This document shows positions 21,061 to 32,947 of a DNA stretch of 64,000 bases, in pieces. The stretch is taken from assembly GCF_009866525.1 (NCBI RefSeq), contig NZ_CM020866.1, forward strand, positions 1,602,932 through 1,666,931. The letters are read 5' to 3'. The position numbers and the translations under genes were made by a program. The notes under the pieces are model-generated. The model did no database searches and had not been told where the DNA came from. It saw only the letters and a list, made by a program, of their open reading frames with translations. This DNA comes from Spiroplasma poulsonii (GTDB taxonomy: Bacteria > Bacillota_I > Bacilli_A > Mycoplasmatales > Mycoplasmataceae). Within the stretch, counting starts at the first letter, position 1. Every line of letters begins with the position of its first letter.

Positions 21061-22677
21061 ACTATAAAAACCACCAATGTCAGTTCCTCATGCCATTTCC
21101 CCACTCACTCCTAACGATAACCCCGCATTTAAATGAATCTTTAATTCTGTAAAATTTGAATAACTATCACCAGATCATTTTTCTGAGAAGCGTTGTGTGC
21201 CAATATATCCTGGCCGGCAAAAAGATAATGTTTTGTTTGGCCCAAAATACTTAACACTAGCATCATATGCTGTTTTACAATATAAAAAATGATAATATTG
21301 GCGAAATTCTTCTCCCGTTAAACCGTTATTAAAATAAGCATTGGGTGGGATTGGGTGGGATACCATCCCCATAATCTAGTTTAACAAATCGTAATCCTAA
21401 TTTAAATAATTTTTGCAATTCATCTTGATATCACTTAACAGCAGCTGGATTAGTAAAATCAACAATACCACAATTTGTTTGATAAGTTTCGGTTCCTGTT
21501 AGCGGATGGGCATATGAATTATCATTTGTTATTTTTACTAAATAATTATTTTTCAAAGCAATTTGTCAATTCACGCTATTATCAGCTTATAAATAAGGGT
21601 TAATTCAAAAACAAACGGCAATGTTTTTTGTTTTTAATTGAGCAAATAATTCTTGAAAAGAACCAAAAGCATTTTCGTTATACTCAAAGTTACAACTTTT
21701 TGTATAGCGGTTTTCTAATCATTTTGGGTCCAAACAAATAACATCTAATGGGAAATTAACTTTGTTGCTTTTTTCAATTTCTGCTCACAATTCAGCTTTA
21801 TTATGATAATACAAGCGATTACATCATATCCCATAACTCAAATCAAGGATTTCTGTTGGTTTACCAGTTAAGTCGGTATACTGACTAATCAGTTCCTTCA
21901 TTGTTGACCCCGTAAAAAAATAAAGGTCTAAACAGGATTCAAAACTAAGGAAACTAATAGCATCAGTTACTGGCGAACCAATTTCAAAACTAGTTTGTTC
22001 ACCAGTATTAACTAATACTCCTCATTTTTTTGTTGAATAAAATAACGGCAATCCGTTATATGCTAAATCATGATTTGCAACACAAGAATTATCACTATTT
22101 CAAATCGTTGTCTCAATTCCATTTTTAACTAAAAAACGAAATTTTTCCCCCAACCCATATATTTTTTCATCATTCATTAACCAAAACGACATAAATGGTT
22201 GTCATTCATTACTTTTACCAATTTTTCAACCTAATGGGGGCGTACGATAATTTTCAAACATTTCATATCCTTTACGAGTATTGGTTTTAAATTTAACAAC
22301 AGCATTGCAATCAAGTAATGTTATTTGAAAGGGTTCCTTTTGAATTACCAACTTTTCATTCTTTAATAATTTTATTTCAAAATAATTAGGATGATTAATT
22401 AAATCAATTTTCTTAAGATTTAATGAGTTTAAATGCTCAGCAAATCGACTATTATTTATCTTTTTTTGATAATACTGTAAGTTAATGATTCCATTAGAAT
22501 ATAATGTTATTTTTAAAGTTGATTTTTGTAAATTACTTAATGTAACTTCAAGATATAAACTATCATCTTGCCATCAAAAATCACTAATTTTTCTAACAAC
22601 AGCATAATCATAGTTAAGATCAAAAAATGGTTTCTTTTGGGGAAATGAATATGCTAATAAATTCTTATCTTTAATCA

Positions 22678-24593
22678 TTAATATTTCTCCTCCCCTTCTG
22701 CAATTTGATCACTTAAGTATTCATCAATTTTTTCTTTATAAATGCTTACTTTTGGTCCATAAACAATTTGATAATACTTTCCTTGCTTAATAACCCCAAT
22801 CGCACCTGTTTCTTCTTTAAATTTATCAACCACTTTTTTATCATCTTTAACAACAACTCGTAATCTAGTCATACAACAATCAACTTCTTCAATATTTTCT
22901 GCCGTTCCAAGTAAACTAACAATTTTATGAATTATTTTGTCATTACCCCCCGTTTCTTTTTGATTAGGGGTCAAGGAAAAAACAATATTAACTTCTTCAC
23001 CAACACCAGGAATATTTGGTTTTAATCTTTTTGTTAACCCATAAAAGATTCCAAAGTAAATTGCGAGAAAAAGAGCACTAACTAAAATAAATCAACAACC
23101 ATCTAATCATAAATTAGTTTTAATATTGTCTGTAATTAATGTTGTTGGTCCTAATACTAAAAAGTATTTCATAATAATTTCAATTGCTCCAAAAGCATGA
23201 ATTCGCATCGGAACTAAATCAGCCATCCTAAAAGCCATTCCTGTCATTACCGCGTGTGCTAAATATAATAATGGTGCTGTATACATAAAAATAAATTCAA
23301 TTGGTTCTGTCACACCGGTTAATAAGCAAGCTAATCCCCCAGAAATATAAATTGATTTATATTTAACGCGATTAGTTTTACTAATTGCATACATCATTCC
23401 AATTCCAGCACCAATTAATGACCCTGTTGAAGTAACCATTTGTCCAACTTTAAAACGCACTGGTTCAAAAGCGTTCATTACAATTTGATAAACATCATTA
23501 ACCCCCGTTGAATTTGGAACAATATTATTTGCATATTCCGTTCAATTATTTTTAACTAAATTTAACGCTGTAATTCAGGTATATAACATTTGTTCTTGTC
23601 CTTCTGAAACTAAACTCTTTTTATCAACTAAATGCTCAGCAACAGTATAATCAAAAAAAGCTACCAGTTCTTCTTTTGTAAGCGGATAATTTTCAAATAA
23701 AGTATCTGAGAAAGTATTAACACTAGTATAATCTAAAACCCCACCTAATGAAGTATAATTCATTGGAATGGTAATCATGTGATGTAATCCAAATGGTAAT
23801 AGTAAACGTTCTAAAAAACCATAACCAAAGGGGATAATAAACGGAATTTTATTATTTAAAGCAATACTCTTTCCAATAACATTTATTCCCGTTTGAATTA
23901 ATGGTCAAAATAAAGACAAAGTAATTGCGATTGGTAGAGAAATTACAATTACCATTAATGGTACAAAACGTGGGCCATTAAAAAAGATAATGCATTAGGT
24001 AACCGATTAAAAGCAAAAAATTTATTGTAAACCCCAGCTCCAATAAAACCAGTAATAATTCCTCCTAATGCGTCGAAGCGAAGCGAATAAACGCCTTCTT
24101 GATTACTAAAATAATCTTTTTGGTTGGTTCATTTTCCCCCTAAAATATAATTCATAAACTCAGTTCCATCAGTTCCTGTTCTCGTTACAAAAAATGTTGC
24201 TCCAACACTTAATAATGTTAAATAAGCAATTGCTCCAGCAAAACAACCCCCTGCTCTTTTTTTAGCTCATAATCCACCAATGGCAATGGCAAACAACAAT
24301 CCAATATGACGAAATGGCATCCAACCAATTGTCTCAATAATTGTTCCAATATGGTTGGCTACTTTGGTAATACTCGTAATTTGGCCAAAACCTAATGGTC
24401 CAATAATCTTACCAACAACAATAAACAATCCGGCAACTGGCAAAATTGCAATCATTGTTAAAATTGCTTTAGCAAATTTATTAATTCCAATTTTAAATTG
24501 TGAATTCTTTCCCCCTTCAAATGGCGCTTTAATTTTGTTTTTTAATTTCATAAAATAGTTTTCTTTTTTCCTTAAATTTTCTGATTTTGCCAT
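22678..24593 (-). CDS. PTS sugar-specific EIICB component (glucose/maltose type), frameshifted
   Basis: Sugar permease-phosphotransferase. The EIIC part (residues about 30-500) has many membrane helices with TMIAILPVAGLFIVVGK, FGLHHMITIP and GVTEPIEFIFMY, the last being a typical EIIC substrate motif. The C-terminal EIIB part carries the phospho-cysteine in CCMTRLRVVV. A six-T run (23980-23985 read as A on the plus strand) breaks the frame; seven would restore a 638-residue protein. Neighbours are a GntR regulator upstream and an alpha-glucosidase downstream, so an alpha-glucoside such as maltose or trehalose is the likely substrate (inferred). Both neighbours are dead, so this frameshift may be real. 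Confidence 0.85.
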
Positions 24594-24637
24594 TTTTGAT
24601 TTCTCCCTTCAATTTTAATTTTATTTGCCAAAATAAA

Positions 24638-24667
24638 AATAAGAACTTGTCGTAACAAGTTCTTATT
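24638..24667 (-). terminator. terminator between regulator and PTS gene
   Basis: Perfect hairpin AATAAGAACTTGT / ACAAGTTCTTATT with T-rich sequence on the minus strand. It overlaps the stop codon of the GntR regulator and precedes the PTS gene by 45 bases. The operator for the PTS gene could also lie here. Confidence 0.7.
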
Positions 24668-25108
24668 AAAAATAATTTACTTTATAAAATTCAAATTTTT
24701 CAGGTTGATATGTTTCTTTACTACATTCAACAACTTCGTGATATTCATAAAAAGTAATTGAATATTTTTTCGGGATATATGTTTTAAAATTTAACTGCAA
24801 AAACTTTTTGTCATAGATATTAGGTAATTCTAAGCCTAAATATTTCAGGTTATTAACTAGCGTAATATTACGAGAGTTAATATAAGATAATAAACTATCT
24901 TCACAATCTTTAAAATTAAGATTTTTTAAAATTGTTTTATTAACTCAAATAATAGAATATTTTTTAATCTGATCATTTTGATAACGAACTTTAATTAAAA
25001 TCATAAAATCATTATCCGAACATTGATATGTTGGATGGGTTAAGATAAATTGGACAACAATAATGTGGAGTAAGGATTATAATTAAATTAATAAATGGAG
25101 GTGTAATT

Positions 25109-25384
25109 ATGGCAAAGAATCATTATACCGATGAATTTAAACAACAAATTGTTAGTCTTTATAAAACAGGTAAAACAGCAAAACAATTGTCCAGTGACTA
25201 TCAGGTCGGTAAATCAACAGTTTGAAAATGAATTTATGAATTCAATAATTCTGGTTCATTTAAAGCAAAAGATAATCGAAGCCCAGAAGAAAATGAACTA
25301 ATTCATCTAAGAAAAGAAATTAAACAATTACGAATGGAAAATGATATTTTAAAGCAAGCCACACTGATAATAGGCAAAAAATAG
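25109..25384 (+). CDS. IS3 transposase OrfA, copy 1
   Basis: A 91-residue protein: helix-turn-helix ([17 protein letters not shown]) followed by a leucine-zipper helix ([18 protein letters not shown]). It binds the element's ends. A -1 slip at the A6 run before its TAG would make the OrfAB fusion transposase. Ribosome site GGAGGTG. Confidence 0.88.
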
Positions 25385-26217
25385 TAATTATTAAAAACAA
25401 CAAAGAAAAATATGCAATTACTAATTTATGCAAAACACTAAAAGTTCCTAGATCAACGTTTTATTATCAATTGAAATCAAATAATCCTAAATCAAACCAT
25501 ACTATTGATAATGCTGTTATCAGTATTTTCTTAAAAAGTCGTAAAAATTATGGCACAAGAAAAATTAAAGTTATGTTAGCACAACAAAATATTTTATTAT
25601 CACGAATAAAAATTAGTAAAATAATGCAAAGATATAACTTAATTTCCAATTATACAAAACTTAAATATAAACATCAAAGTAACAAAAACGCTACATACAA
25701 ATATCATAATTTGTTAAATCAAGAATTTAATAATTATAAACTACATGAAGTTGTTGTCAGTGATTTAACACAAGTTGCTATCAATAGCAAATGATATTAT
25801 GTGTGCTTTCTAATTGATTTATTTAATCGTGAAGTTATTGGTTATGATGTTAGTTCTCATAAAGATGCCAAATTAGTTGAAAATACTTTTAAAAAGCTTA
25901 GTTTTTCTTTAGATAATATTAAAATATTTCATACTGATCAAGGCAGCGAATTTAATAACAATATCATTTACAATCTTTTAGCTAAAAACAATGTTGCAAA
26001 ATCTTATAGTAAACCGGGCTGTCCTTATGATAATGCTGTTTCTGAATCAACCTATAAAATTTTAAAAACAGAATTAATTAAAAACAGAAAATTTAAAAAT
26101 ATTGAACAATTTAAATTAGAATTATTTGACTATGTTAATTGATACAATAATGTACGAATTCACAGCAAATTAAATTATTTAACACCAATTGAATATAAAA
26201 ATCTTTACTCTACATAA
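25381..26217 (+). CDS. IS3 transposase OrfB, copy 1
   Basis: DDE integrase of the IS3 family, read in the -1 frame relative to OrfA. N-terminal HTH_21 region ([12 protein letters not shown]), then D in [11 protein letters not shown] in [10 protein letters not shown] and E in [16 protein letters not shown] codons within are Trp ([18 protein letters not shown]). No own start is needed if made by frameshift. Confidence 0.88.
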
Positions 26218-26577
26218 AATTTGTCCAAAAAACCCTTGCCATTCCATGTATCAATAAAATATGAATCAAACGGAATATTAACAACATATAATTTATTAAC
26301 TGCACTGTCATATTTTTTTGAAAACGATATTTCTGTGCTTCAAAAGGCTTGATTTAAAGTAAAATAACCTTTCCCCTGCAGACTATAAATCATATTTTCC
26401 CCAATTAACTTTTTAAATGCATCACGAACAATCGTTCGACTAACCTGATATTGTTTCATCAGCATTGCTTCTGATGGCAATTTTAAACCTGGCTTGCCCT
26501 TAATTATCATTGTTTTTAAATTGTCTTCTAATGCTTTACTTCTCATAATATTAATTTTAAATTGGAAATCAATAAAA

Positions 26578-26622
26578 AATACTTTTTCTTTTAAAATTAA
26601 AAATTTTTAAAGAAAAAGTATT
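26578..26622 (-). terminator. terminator of the ferritin gene
   Basis: Minus-strand hairpin AATACTTTTTCTTTA / AAAGAAAAAGTATT followed by a T run, two bases after the ferritin stop. Confidence 0.75.
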
Positions 26623-26623
26623 A

Positions 26624-27148
26624 TTATGCATGTGGACTAAATGGATCAATAACTGCTAAAGTATCTGGTTCTTCTTTTGCTCCCATTTTATCATCAATAT
26701 TATAATAGCTATTATCTGACATTTTAATTCAATCAATAATATCTTTTATTTCCGCTAATTCTTCATAAAAATCAATTATAAATCAATCATAAAATTTATA
26801 AGTTACTAAATCAACAACTTCTTGCGCATGATGTGCTAATTTATTGGTTAAATCAGCAAAATATGCCCGTTTTGTTTGATAGGTTTCCATTAGTTCAGTA
26901 ATATTTTTAACATTATGATATTCTTCAGTAATATTTTTTACTTCATAATGACCATCACGATCTAATACAAAGTTCATAATTCGACGTTGATGTAAAATTT
27001 CGTCTTGGGCTTGAACTTGAAAATAATGACTAAAACCAGGAAAACCTAATTTTTCAGCGGCTGAACTTAAATTATAACAAAAAAATTGCATTTTAAGATG
27101 TTCATTAATATATTGTTGTAAGTCTTTTTCCATCTCTTTTGTTAACAT
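26624..27148 (-). CDS. ftn: non-haem ferritin
   Basis: A 174-residue four-helix-bundle iron-storage protein. The first helix has QYINEHLKMQFFCYNLS and the second QDEILHQRRIMNFVLDRDGH, with the E..H pair of a ferritin di-iron site; HHAQEVVDLVTYKF and FYEELAEIKDII form the later helices. The chosen ATG has GGGGGAG upstream; an extension of 11 residues (MYNGSRKRGRV) lacks one. TGA is read as Trp in FYDWFI and DWIKM. Single gene with its own terminator. Confidence 0.85.
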
Positions 27149-27184
27149 AACTCTCCCCCTCTTTCTACTTCCATTGTACACTTT

Positions 27185-28058
27185 TTATTGTCAGTTTAAT
27201 TTAAAACAAACTTTTTTATTAAAATAATAAAATTGGTTTTCTTTAAATTTGAATTTTGATACTTCAATTTTTTTAGCATCTGGGTTAATTTTTAATTCAT
27301 CAAAATTAATTAATTCATTAAGATTAAGGTTAAAAATAGTTGTTTTCTTCTCATTAATATTTGGATAAAACTTATTCCAAATTACTTTAATTTGCGTTGC
27401 TGTTTCATTATGATGAGCAAGATCATTTAATAATGTTCCAAATTGTTGATTTGATAATGTTAAATATTGATTATTATTTGGTTTAGTTAATTTTAACGTT
27501 GCATGTTTTAAAACTTTGCTTAAATCAACTTTATATGTTTGATTAACAACTAAATCATCAATAAACTTATTGTTTTTGGTTGGTAACGCGACAATTTTAA
27601 AGCTATAATTAGTAATTTCATTATTAGTTAAAGTTTGATCATTGGCTTTAAAATATTTTAATTCAAAATATTTATCAAAAGTTTCATCTTGATAACCTAG
27701 GAATTCCATTACTTTTATTTTAATAATCGTTGGTAATTTATCAACATAGTTGTCTTCTCCAATAACGATATTATTAGTTAAATATTTATCAAATTTTCAA
27801 GTTTGTAAACTTTCAAAATCAACATATTCTTTTTCATAAATAAAACCATTTTTACGGAATTTTCTTGGAGCTCCTCATTGCGCATAAACTGCTAATACTA
27901 ATCCCAATACTGCAATTAAAATTAAAACAGCATAATCTAATTTCCGATAATTTTTAATAAATAATGTTGAGACATCATCACGTTGTGTTTCAAGAACAAA
28001 ACGAATTAAATTTCATAAAAATAAATAAAAACCAGTTTGCACTCCACTACGTGTTATT
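27185..28058 (-). pseudogene. second lgt-like gene, 5'-truncated, with long C-terminal extension
   Basis: The frame starts at IS5 copy D and first encodes GVQTGFYLFLWNLIRFVLE, then LDYAVLILIAVLGLVLAVYA and a FIYEKEY stretch; the intact lgt at 49546 ends with the matching GIQTGIYLAGYNIIRIILE ... YEKQY. So this is the tail of a second prolipoprotein diacylglyceryl transferase-like protein, plus about 190 extra hydrophilic residues not present in the first. The catalytic core is missing from the window, so it is a remnant. Confidence 0.75.
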
Positions 28059-29124
28059 AGACTTCTTGCGATACCCTTTTTATTAAAATATTATTATAAA
28101 ATATAATTTATGAGAACATAAAAATATGAACAATAATAAATTTAATACTCTTAATGATAGAGAATGGTTAAGATTAACAGGAATAAAAAAATCCACTTTT
28201 AATAAAATGTTAGATATTTTAAAAGTTGTTGAAATAGAAAAATTTAAAAAAGGTGGTAAAACTAATAAATTATCATTAGAAAATAGATTATTGATGACTT
28301 TATTATATTGACGAGAATATCAGACTTATTTTCATCTTGGTAAAAGTTTTGATATTAGTGAGGCTAATTGTTATCGTAATATTAAGTGAATTGAAGATAT
28401 TTTAATTAAAAACTCTGATTTTCAACAACTTGCTGGTAAAAAAGCACTAATAAATGATTATTTTAATGATAAAACTATTATTATTGATGCTACCGAAACT
28501 CCAATCCAACGCCCAAAAAAAGACAAAAACAATCTTATTCTGGTAAAAAGAAAAAACACACGATCAAAACACAAGTAATTATCGAACAAGAAACCAAAAA
28601 AATTATTGCAACAAGTTTTTCGCTCGGAAAAAAACATGATTATGCTTTATTTAAAGAATCAAAAATCCCAATTTTAAAAAATACCAAATTAATAGTTGAT
28701 AGTGGTTATCAAGGAATACAAAAAAATCACAATAATGTTCTAATACCTACAAAGAAAACAAAGAAAAACCCTTTAAACAAAGAACAAAAGCAATATAATA
28801 GACTAGTTTCAAAAATGAGAATTATTATTGAAAATATTTTTGCTATTCTTAAAAAATTTAAAATTATTACAGAAAAATATCGTAATCGAAGAAAAAGATT
28901 TGGTTTAAGATTTAATTTAATTGCCTCAATTTATAATTTACAATTATTATATTTAACATAAAATATTTATTTAAAATTAAATAATTTAAATAATAAATTA
29001 ATTTTTCGTTGTGGAAAAATATTAAATTTTTAAATAAAAAACATAATTAATTAAAATTATATTTTTCTATTAGTATCTTTTTTACAAATATTTGCAATTT
29101 TTTAACAAGTAATGCAAGAAGTCT
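28059..29124 (+). mobile_element. IS5-family (ISL2-like) element, copy D
   Basis: 1066 bp (one T shorter in the first poly-T run than the others), target duplication ATT on both sides. It separates the lgt remnant from an IS30 remnant; the intact duplication shows that those two were already joined before it arrived. Confidence 0.93.
28126..28961 (+). CDS. IS5-family transposase, copy D
   Basis: Same gene as copy B with one Ala-to-Val change (KVVEIEK) and GAGAACAT instead of GAGGACAT before the start. -1 slip at the A7 run. Appears intact. Confidence 0.85.
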
Positions 29125-29366
29125 ATTGAATATTTACGACATTGTCTTTTATTTTTATCGTGTATTTTTTGTGCTTTTGTAGCATTATAATCATTAATAT
29201 TATCAAACACATTTAACTCTTGCCAAATAGTTTTATAATCTCTATTCATTTTTTTAGCAATTTTCCGAATATTAATTGTTCCATTTTTCTTTTTAAACAA
29301 GTCATTATCTTTTAATTTTTCTAAATTTACTATTTCATTAATATCTAATCTTTCATATTTTTTCAT
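29125..29366 (-). pseudogene. IS30-family transposase, N-terminal remnant
   Basis: The first 80 residues show an IS30-type helix-turn-helix: INIRKIAKKMNRDYKTIWQE followed by NDYNATKAQKIHDKNKRQC. The frame is cut by IS5 copy D, and nothing of the catalytic part is present in the window. Confidence 0.7.
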
Positions 29367-29436
29367 ATTTTACCCCCTAAAATATGTTATGATTTACATA
29401 GAGTAATTATAACATTCTAAATAAGGAGATAAGTAT

Positions 29437-29865
29437 ATGAAAAAATGACTAAGTATTTTAGGAGCAATCGGATTAACTACAACAAGTACAACATCATTAA
29501 TTAGTTGTGAAAAACCAAATAACAATGAAAACGGGGGAGAAGGTAATAAACCAGAACCACCATATAATCCGCAACAACCACCAGAAAATAGTAGTTGAAA
29601 GTTAATCCCATTAGATAAATTAAATAGGAATCCAGATAATAAATGATATATTGGAATTGTAAAAAAGAAACAAAATGATAATTTTTCTATTATAAAATTT
29701 AATTTTTCAAATAAATCAATTTGAGATAATAGTGGAGTACCTTATCATATTATTAATGGTGTATGATATCTTTTTAAATCATATTATTGTTGAGATGGTT
29801 TAAATGAACCTCAAACACCTGAAATTGATACAAATACCGGTAAAATTACAGATTGAAAAGAATAA
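29437..29865 (+). CDS. lipoprotein carrying a segment of the plectroviral adsorption protein
   Basis: A 142-residue protein (TGA as Trp). Residues 1-24 are a lipoprotein signal (MKKWLSILGAIGLTTTS...LISC), then a low-complexity linker rich in N, G, P, E and Q (25-53). Residues 54-126 are nearly identical to an internal part of the SpV1-type adsorption protein encoded on the other strand next door (WKLIPLDKLNRNPDNKWYIG ... YYCWDGLNEP); the DNA of the two (29595-29811 and 31553-31337) differs at one base that I saw. So a host-type surface lipoprotein displays a phage domain. Ribosome site AAGGAGAT; own terminator after the stop. Function unknown; interference with phage adsorption is possible. 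Confidence 0.85.
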
Positions 29866-29886
29866 AAGGACTAACAAGTCCTTTTT
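29864..29886 (+). terminator. terminator of the chimeric lipoprotein gene
   Basis: Arms AAAAGGACT and AGTCCTTTTT, three-base loop. It overlaps the stop codon of the convergent phage gene. Confidence 0.75.
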
Positions 29887-32080
29887 ATATTAATCTTACA
29901 AATTTCATAAATATAATTAATAAGAATATATTTGTTATTGTGTTATATAATGCTGGACTAAATTTTCATACCTCAAATGTTTGACTAAAAAAACTATATA
30001 TTGTTTGAAAAATCTTACCAACTCCACTTGCTAATTCATTTACTTGTTTTACACCAGGAATATTATTTACAACTCAAATTGCGGCATTTTTTATATGACA
30101 CGCTAAATTATATCAACTACAACTTTCATATTGTGCTTGTCATCATTGTCCATCGGGGAATAATCCACCGTTGTTTATTTCTTGTCAGTTGTAAATCCCA
30201 AAATTAAAATCATAATAACGATACATATCATTTTCTTTTTGCGCTTGTAATTCAAAAACATTATAACCAATTTTTTGTTCTTCAATTTTTTTGTATTTTA
30301 AACCATATTTATCTTTTAAAGCGCCTTCAAAAACATAACCCTCATTTTGATTAATATTATAATTATTTGCAACTGAAAAATCATAATTAAACACATTACC
30401 ATAATTGGTGTTATAAAATCGATTTTTAAATGCTGAATATAATTTAATATCTAACTGATTATATTTATCTGAAAAATAAAAATATCGTGGGTAAATTTTA
30501 AAACCATTATTTGCTAATAAACCATATTTTTTATTATAACCTTGCACATAAGTATTATTTTCTAAATCAAAAATGGTACGTAAATAATCTTTATAAAAGT
30601 TTTGCGAAACCGTGAACATACTATTTAATAACTTTTCAAATTGACTTTTATTAGTATTAGTTTCATCAATTAAAACATCTCTAAAATTAACTAATTTTAA
30701 ACCAAAAAAGTTAATTAAAACAATATCATATTCTAAATTATCAATATATCCACTTTCAATAAAATTACTACGATTTTGAAAAACAGGTACCAAAGCATGG
30801 GCAAAAAAGGCTTTTAAAAATTTATTAATATCAATTTGACCTTTCATCTGCTCAAAAACAATTTTACCAGTATTGGGAGTATTACCTTGATAATAATTAT
30901 AAGTTTCAGCACTAAAATTAAAAGTATCTTCTTTTTCTTTTATGAAAGAAAATAAAAAACCTAAATCATCAGTATACCGATAACTATTTGCATTATTACC
31001 ACCCCAATATTGTTTAAAATGTGTTAATTCTAAACTACCTGCAACAATATTTTTATTTTCATCAATTGTTAAAATCATCCGATAAATTGATTTTCTAGTT
31101 AAAATAACATCAGGTTTTCAATCTAATTTTTCCATATTATTAATAATTTTAAAATCAAATATTATTCTTTGACTACCTAAATTTGAGTCATCATAATCAG
31201 GATTACCACCTTGCTGAACTCTAATATTTTCTTGCACAATAGCATTAATATATTTTAATAAAAAAGAACGAATATTTTGATATTCATCATCAGTTCAAAA
31301 AATTGGATTGTCATTAATATCTATTTTTGGCGTTTCAGGTTCATTTAAACCATCTCAACAATAATATGATTTAAAAAGATATCATACACCATTAATAATA
31401 TGATAAGGTACTCCACTATTATCTCAAATTAATTTATTTGAAAAATTAAATTTTATAATAGAAAAATTATCATTTTGTTTCTTTTTTACAATTCCAATAT
31501 ATCATTTATTATCTGGATTCCTATTTAATTTATCTAATGGGATTAACTTTCAATTTTGAAATTTTAAATTAACTTGTTGTAAATTATCAACACTTTTTTC
31601 TAATTTATTAATAACTTCAACAGTATTAAAATACTTAGCAAATGAATAAAAGAAATTAGTTAATTCTTTTAAAAATTGTTTCTTATCCACATCATAAAAT
31701 TTATCAATATTATATTGTTTAGCATAAGTATCTCAATTTTTATATAAATCCATAAACTCATCACTAGGCTTATCAAATGAAATCCCAGTTGAATAACTAT
31801 CCTTTAAAAAGTCTAAATATCATTTATCATTATAAGTTAATATTTGTAATGTTTTTAAAGTTGGGTTAATAAAATAATTTGTTTCTGACCAGTTTTCAAA
31901 AAAACTACTGCGTAAAAACATTGTATTAATAAAATCAGTTTCATTCATTCCCGTTGTTTGTTGATTAACAGTATAATTCTGCTGATTTAAGGGTTTAAAT
32001 GCTGTTAAAGTAATAAATGGAATAATTAAACCTAAAATACCTAAAATAGATATCGCAAATAAAGATAATGACTTACGCAT
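29885..32080 (-). CDS. SpV1-type plectrovirus adsorption/minor coat protein (731 aa)
   Basis: A 731-residue protein in one frame with many TGA-Trp codons. Residues 1-30 are a signal peptide or first membrane helix (SLFAISILGILGLIIPFITL); the C terminus has a membrane helix (ITNIFLLIIFMKFVRLI), and the long body is extracellular. Size, ends and neighbours match the largest plectrovirus ORF (the pIII-like attachment protein). Its segment 176-248 is duplicated in the lipoprotein gene next door. The start overlaps the stop of the preceding small gene. Frame is open throughout. Confidence 0.78.
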
Positions 32081-32375
32081 TATTCTTTACCACCTTATCT
32101 TTTTTATTTTCTTTTATTAATTTAATAATTTGATTAAATAAATAACCATAAAAATAATGAATTACTAAAATATATCATAATATATCAAATCATAAACCAT
32201 AAATTATATAACCATTTATACCAGCATATTTCTCTTTTAATTCATCAATAGTTGAAACTGTATCTAATACACATATAAGGGTTAACAAAAAACTTATAAC
32301 AAGATACAAAATTAAATCAACCCAAGAAATAAATAAACCATTTTCTTTTTGTTTCTTTTCATTTTTATTATCCAT
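32073..32375 (-). CDS. plectroviral membrane protein (100 aa)
   Basis: Two membrane helices (WVDLILYLVISFLLTLICVL and FDILWYILVIHYFYGYL) between charged ends. Overlaps the adsorption protein by eight bases, so coupled. One TGA is Trp in YGLWFD. Likely a membrane-resident assembly or coat component; exact role unknown. Confidence 0.65.
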
Positions 32376-32386
32376 AAATTCAACTC

Positions 32387-32623
32387 CTAACTATATAATG
32401 TTTTTGAAACAATAAAACCTAAAATATATAAACTTGATATTGTAAGCATTAACGGATGACTAAACAAAATTGCCATTTTACCAAATAAAGAAAGTAAAAA
32501 AGTATCTGAGTTATATAAATCCATAATGATATTTTTTGCTGATGTTAATTGATTTATAATCACCGTAATAAAACCAGTACCAAAAATAGCGATTGCCGCA
32601 ACCAATAAAACTAATCTAATCAT
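32387..32623 (-). CDS. plectroviral membrane protein (78 aa)
   Basis: Two hydrophobic helices ([20 protein letters not shown] and [15 protein letters not shown]). It lies between two small phage genes with overlap at its start. A small virion or membrane protein is likely; not further identified. Confidence 0.6.
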   Translation of the reverse strand: MIRLVLLVAAIAIFGTGFITVIINQLTSAKNIIMDLYNSDTFLLSLFGKMAILFSHPLMLTISSLYILGFIVSKTLYS

Positions 32624-32877
32624 TATTTATTCACTCTCCGATATCCTTGTTCTCTTGTTTTTGCTTGTTTTGCTAAACTTGATAATTGTTGTTTATTGCG
32701 ATTAATTTTAAACTGTTTACGCTCTTTAAAATGTTTTTGCATACCTTGTTTAGTATCTGATACTCCACGAGCAGTCGTAGAATAAATATTTGATACCCCC
32801 GTTTGTACTGTTGAACCTAATTCGTTATATTGGGTTCTTGTTCCGTGAATAGCATAAATCGATAACTTAACAACCAT
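32623..32877 (-). CDS. basic plectroviral protein (84 aa)
   Basis: First gene of the adsorption operon. Strongly basic ([17 protein letters not shown]) with a polar N-terminal half ([17 protein letters not shown]). The composition suits a DNA-binding or virion-core protein. Start inferred from ATG at 32877; upstream bases are AAAAAGG-like. Confidence 0.6.
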   Translation of the reverse strand: MVVKLSIYAIHGTRTQYNELGSTVQTGVSNIYSTTARGVSDTKQGMQKHFKERKQFKINRNKQQLSSLAKQAKTREQGYRRVNK

Positions 32878-32947
32878 AAAAAAGGTAGTAAGAAAAAAGT
32901 TGAGGTTTTATAAAAAATATAAATAAAGTAATTAAATATAAATTAAG

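Larger units (their letters stand above)
19340..22678 (-). pseudogene. GH31 alpha-glucosidase, broken by several lesions
   Basis: The pieces join into one glycoside hydrolase family 31 enzyme, which removes glucose from alpha-glucosides. Recognisable are the nucleophile block FVKLDYGDG, the acid/base block KWSGDSYSNF, and MRWTQVGMLCPLSRFHG. Lesions: a TAA at 21589-21587 (NPYL-stop-ADNS); a tandem 10-base duplication TTGGGTGGGA at 21341-21360 that shifts frame just after the nucleophile; and IS5 copy C at 19994-21060. Its start overlaps the stop of the PTS gene (TAATG), so it was the last gene of a sugar operon. Confidence 0.88.
25032..26246 (+). mobile_element. IS3-family (IS150-like) element, copy 1
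   Basis: A 1215-bp element with imperfect inverted ends TGGATGGGTTAAG / CTTGCCATTCCA and a 3-bp target duplication TGT. It carries the usual two overlapping frames. Confidence 0.92.
24666..26546 (-). pseudogene. GntR-family sugar-operon regulator, split by IS3
   Basis: The N-terminal piece (26546 down to 26250) is a GntR winged helix: LPSEAMLMKQYQVSRTIVRD followed by GKGYF. The C-terminal piece (25031 to 24666) is a UTRA-like ligand domain (KYSIIWVNKTILKNL, ITFYEYHEVVECS). The IS3-type element at 25032-26246 separates them, with TGT duplicated on either side, so the gene was whole before insertion. It would have controlled the adjacent PTS and GH31 genes. Confidence 0.85.
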
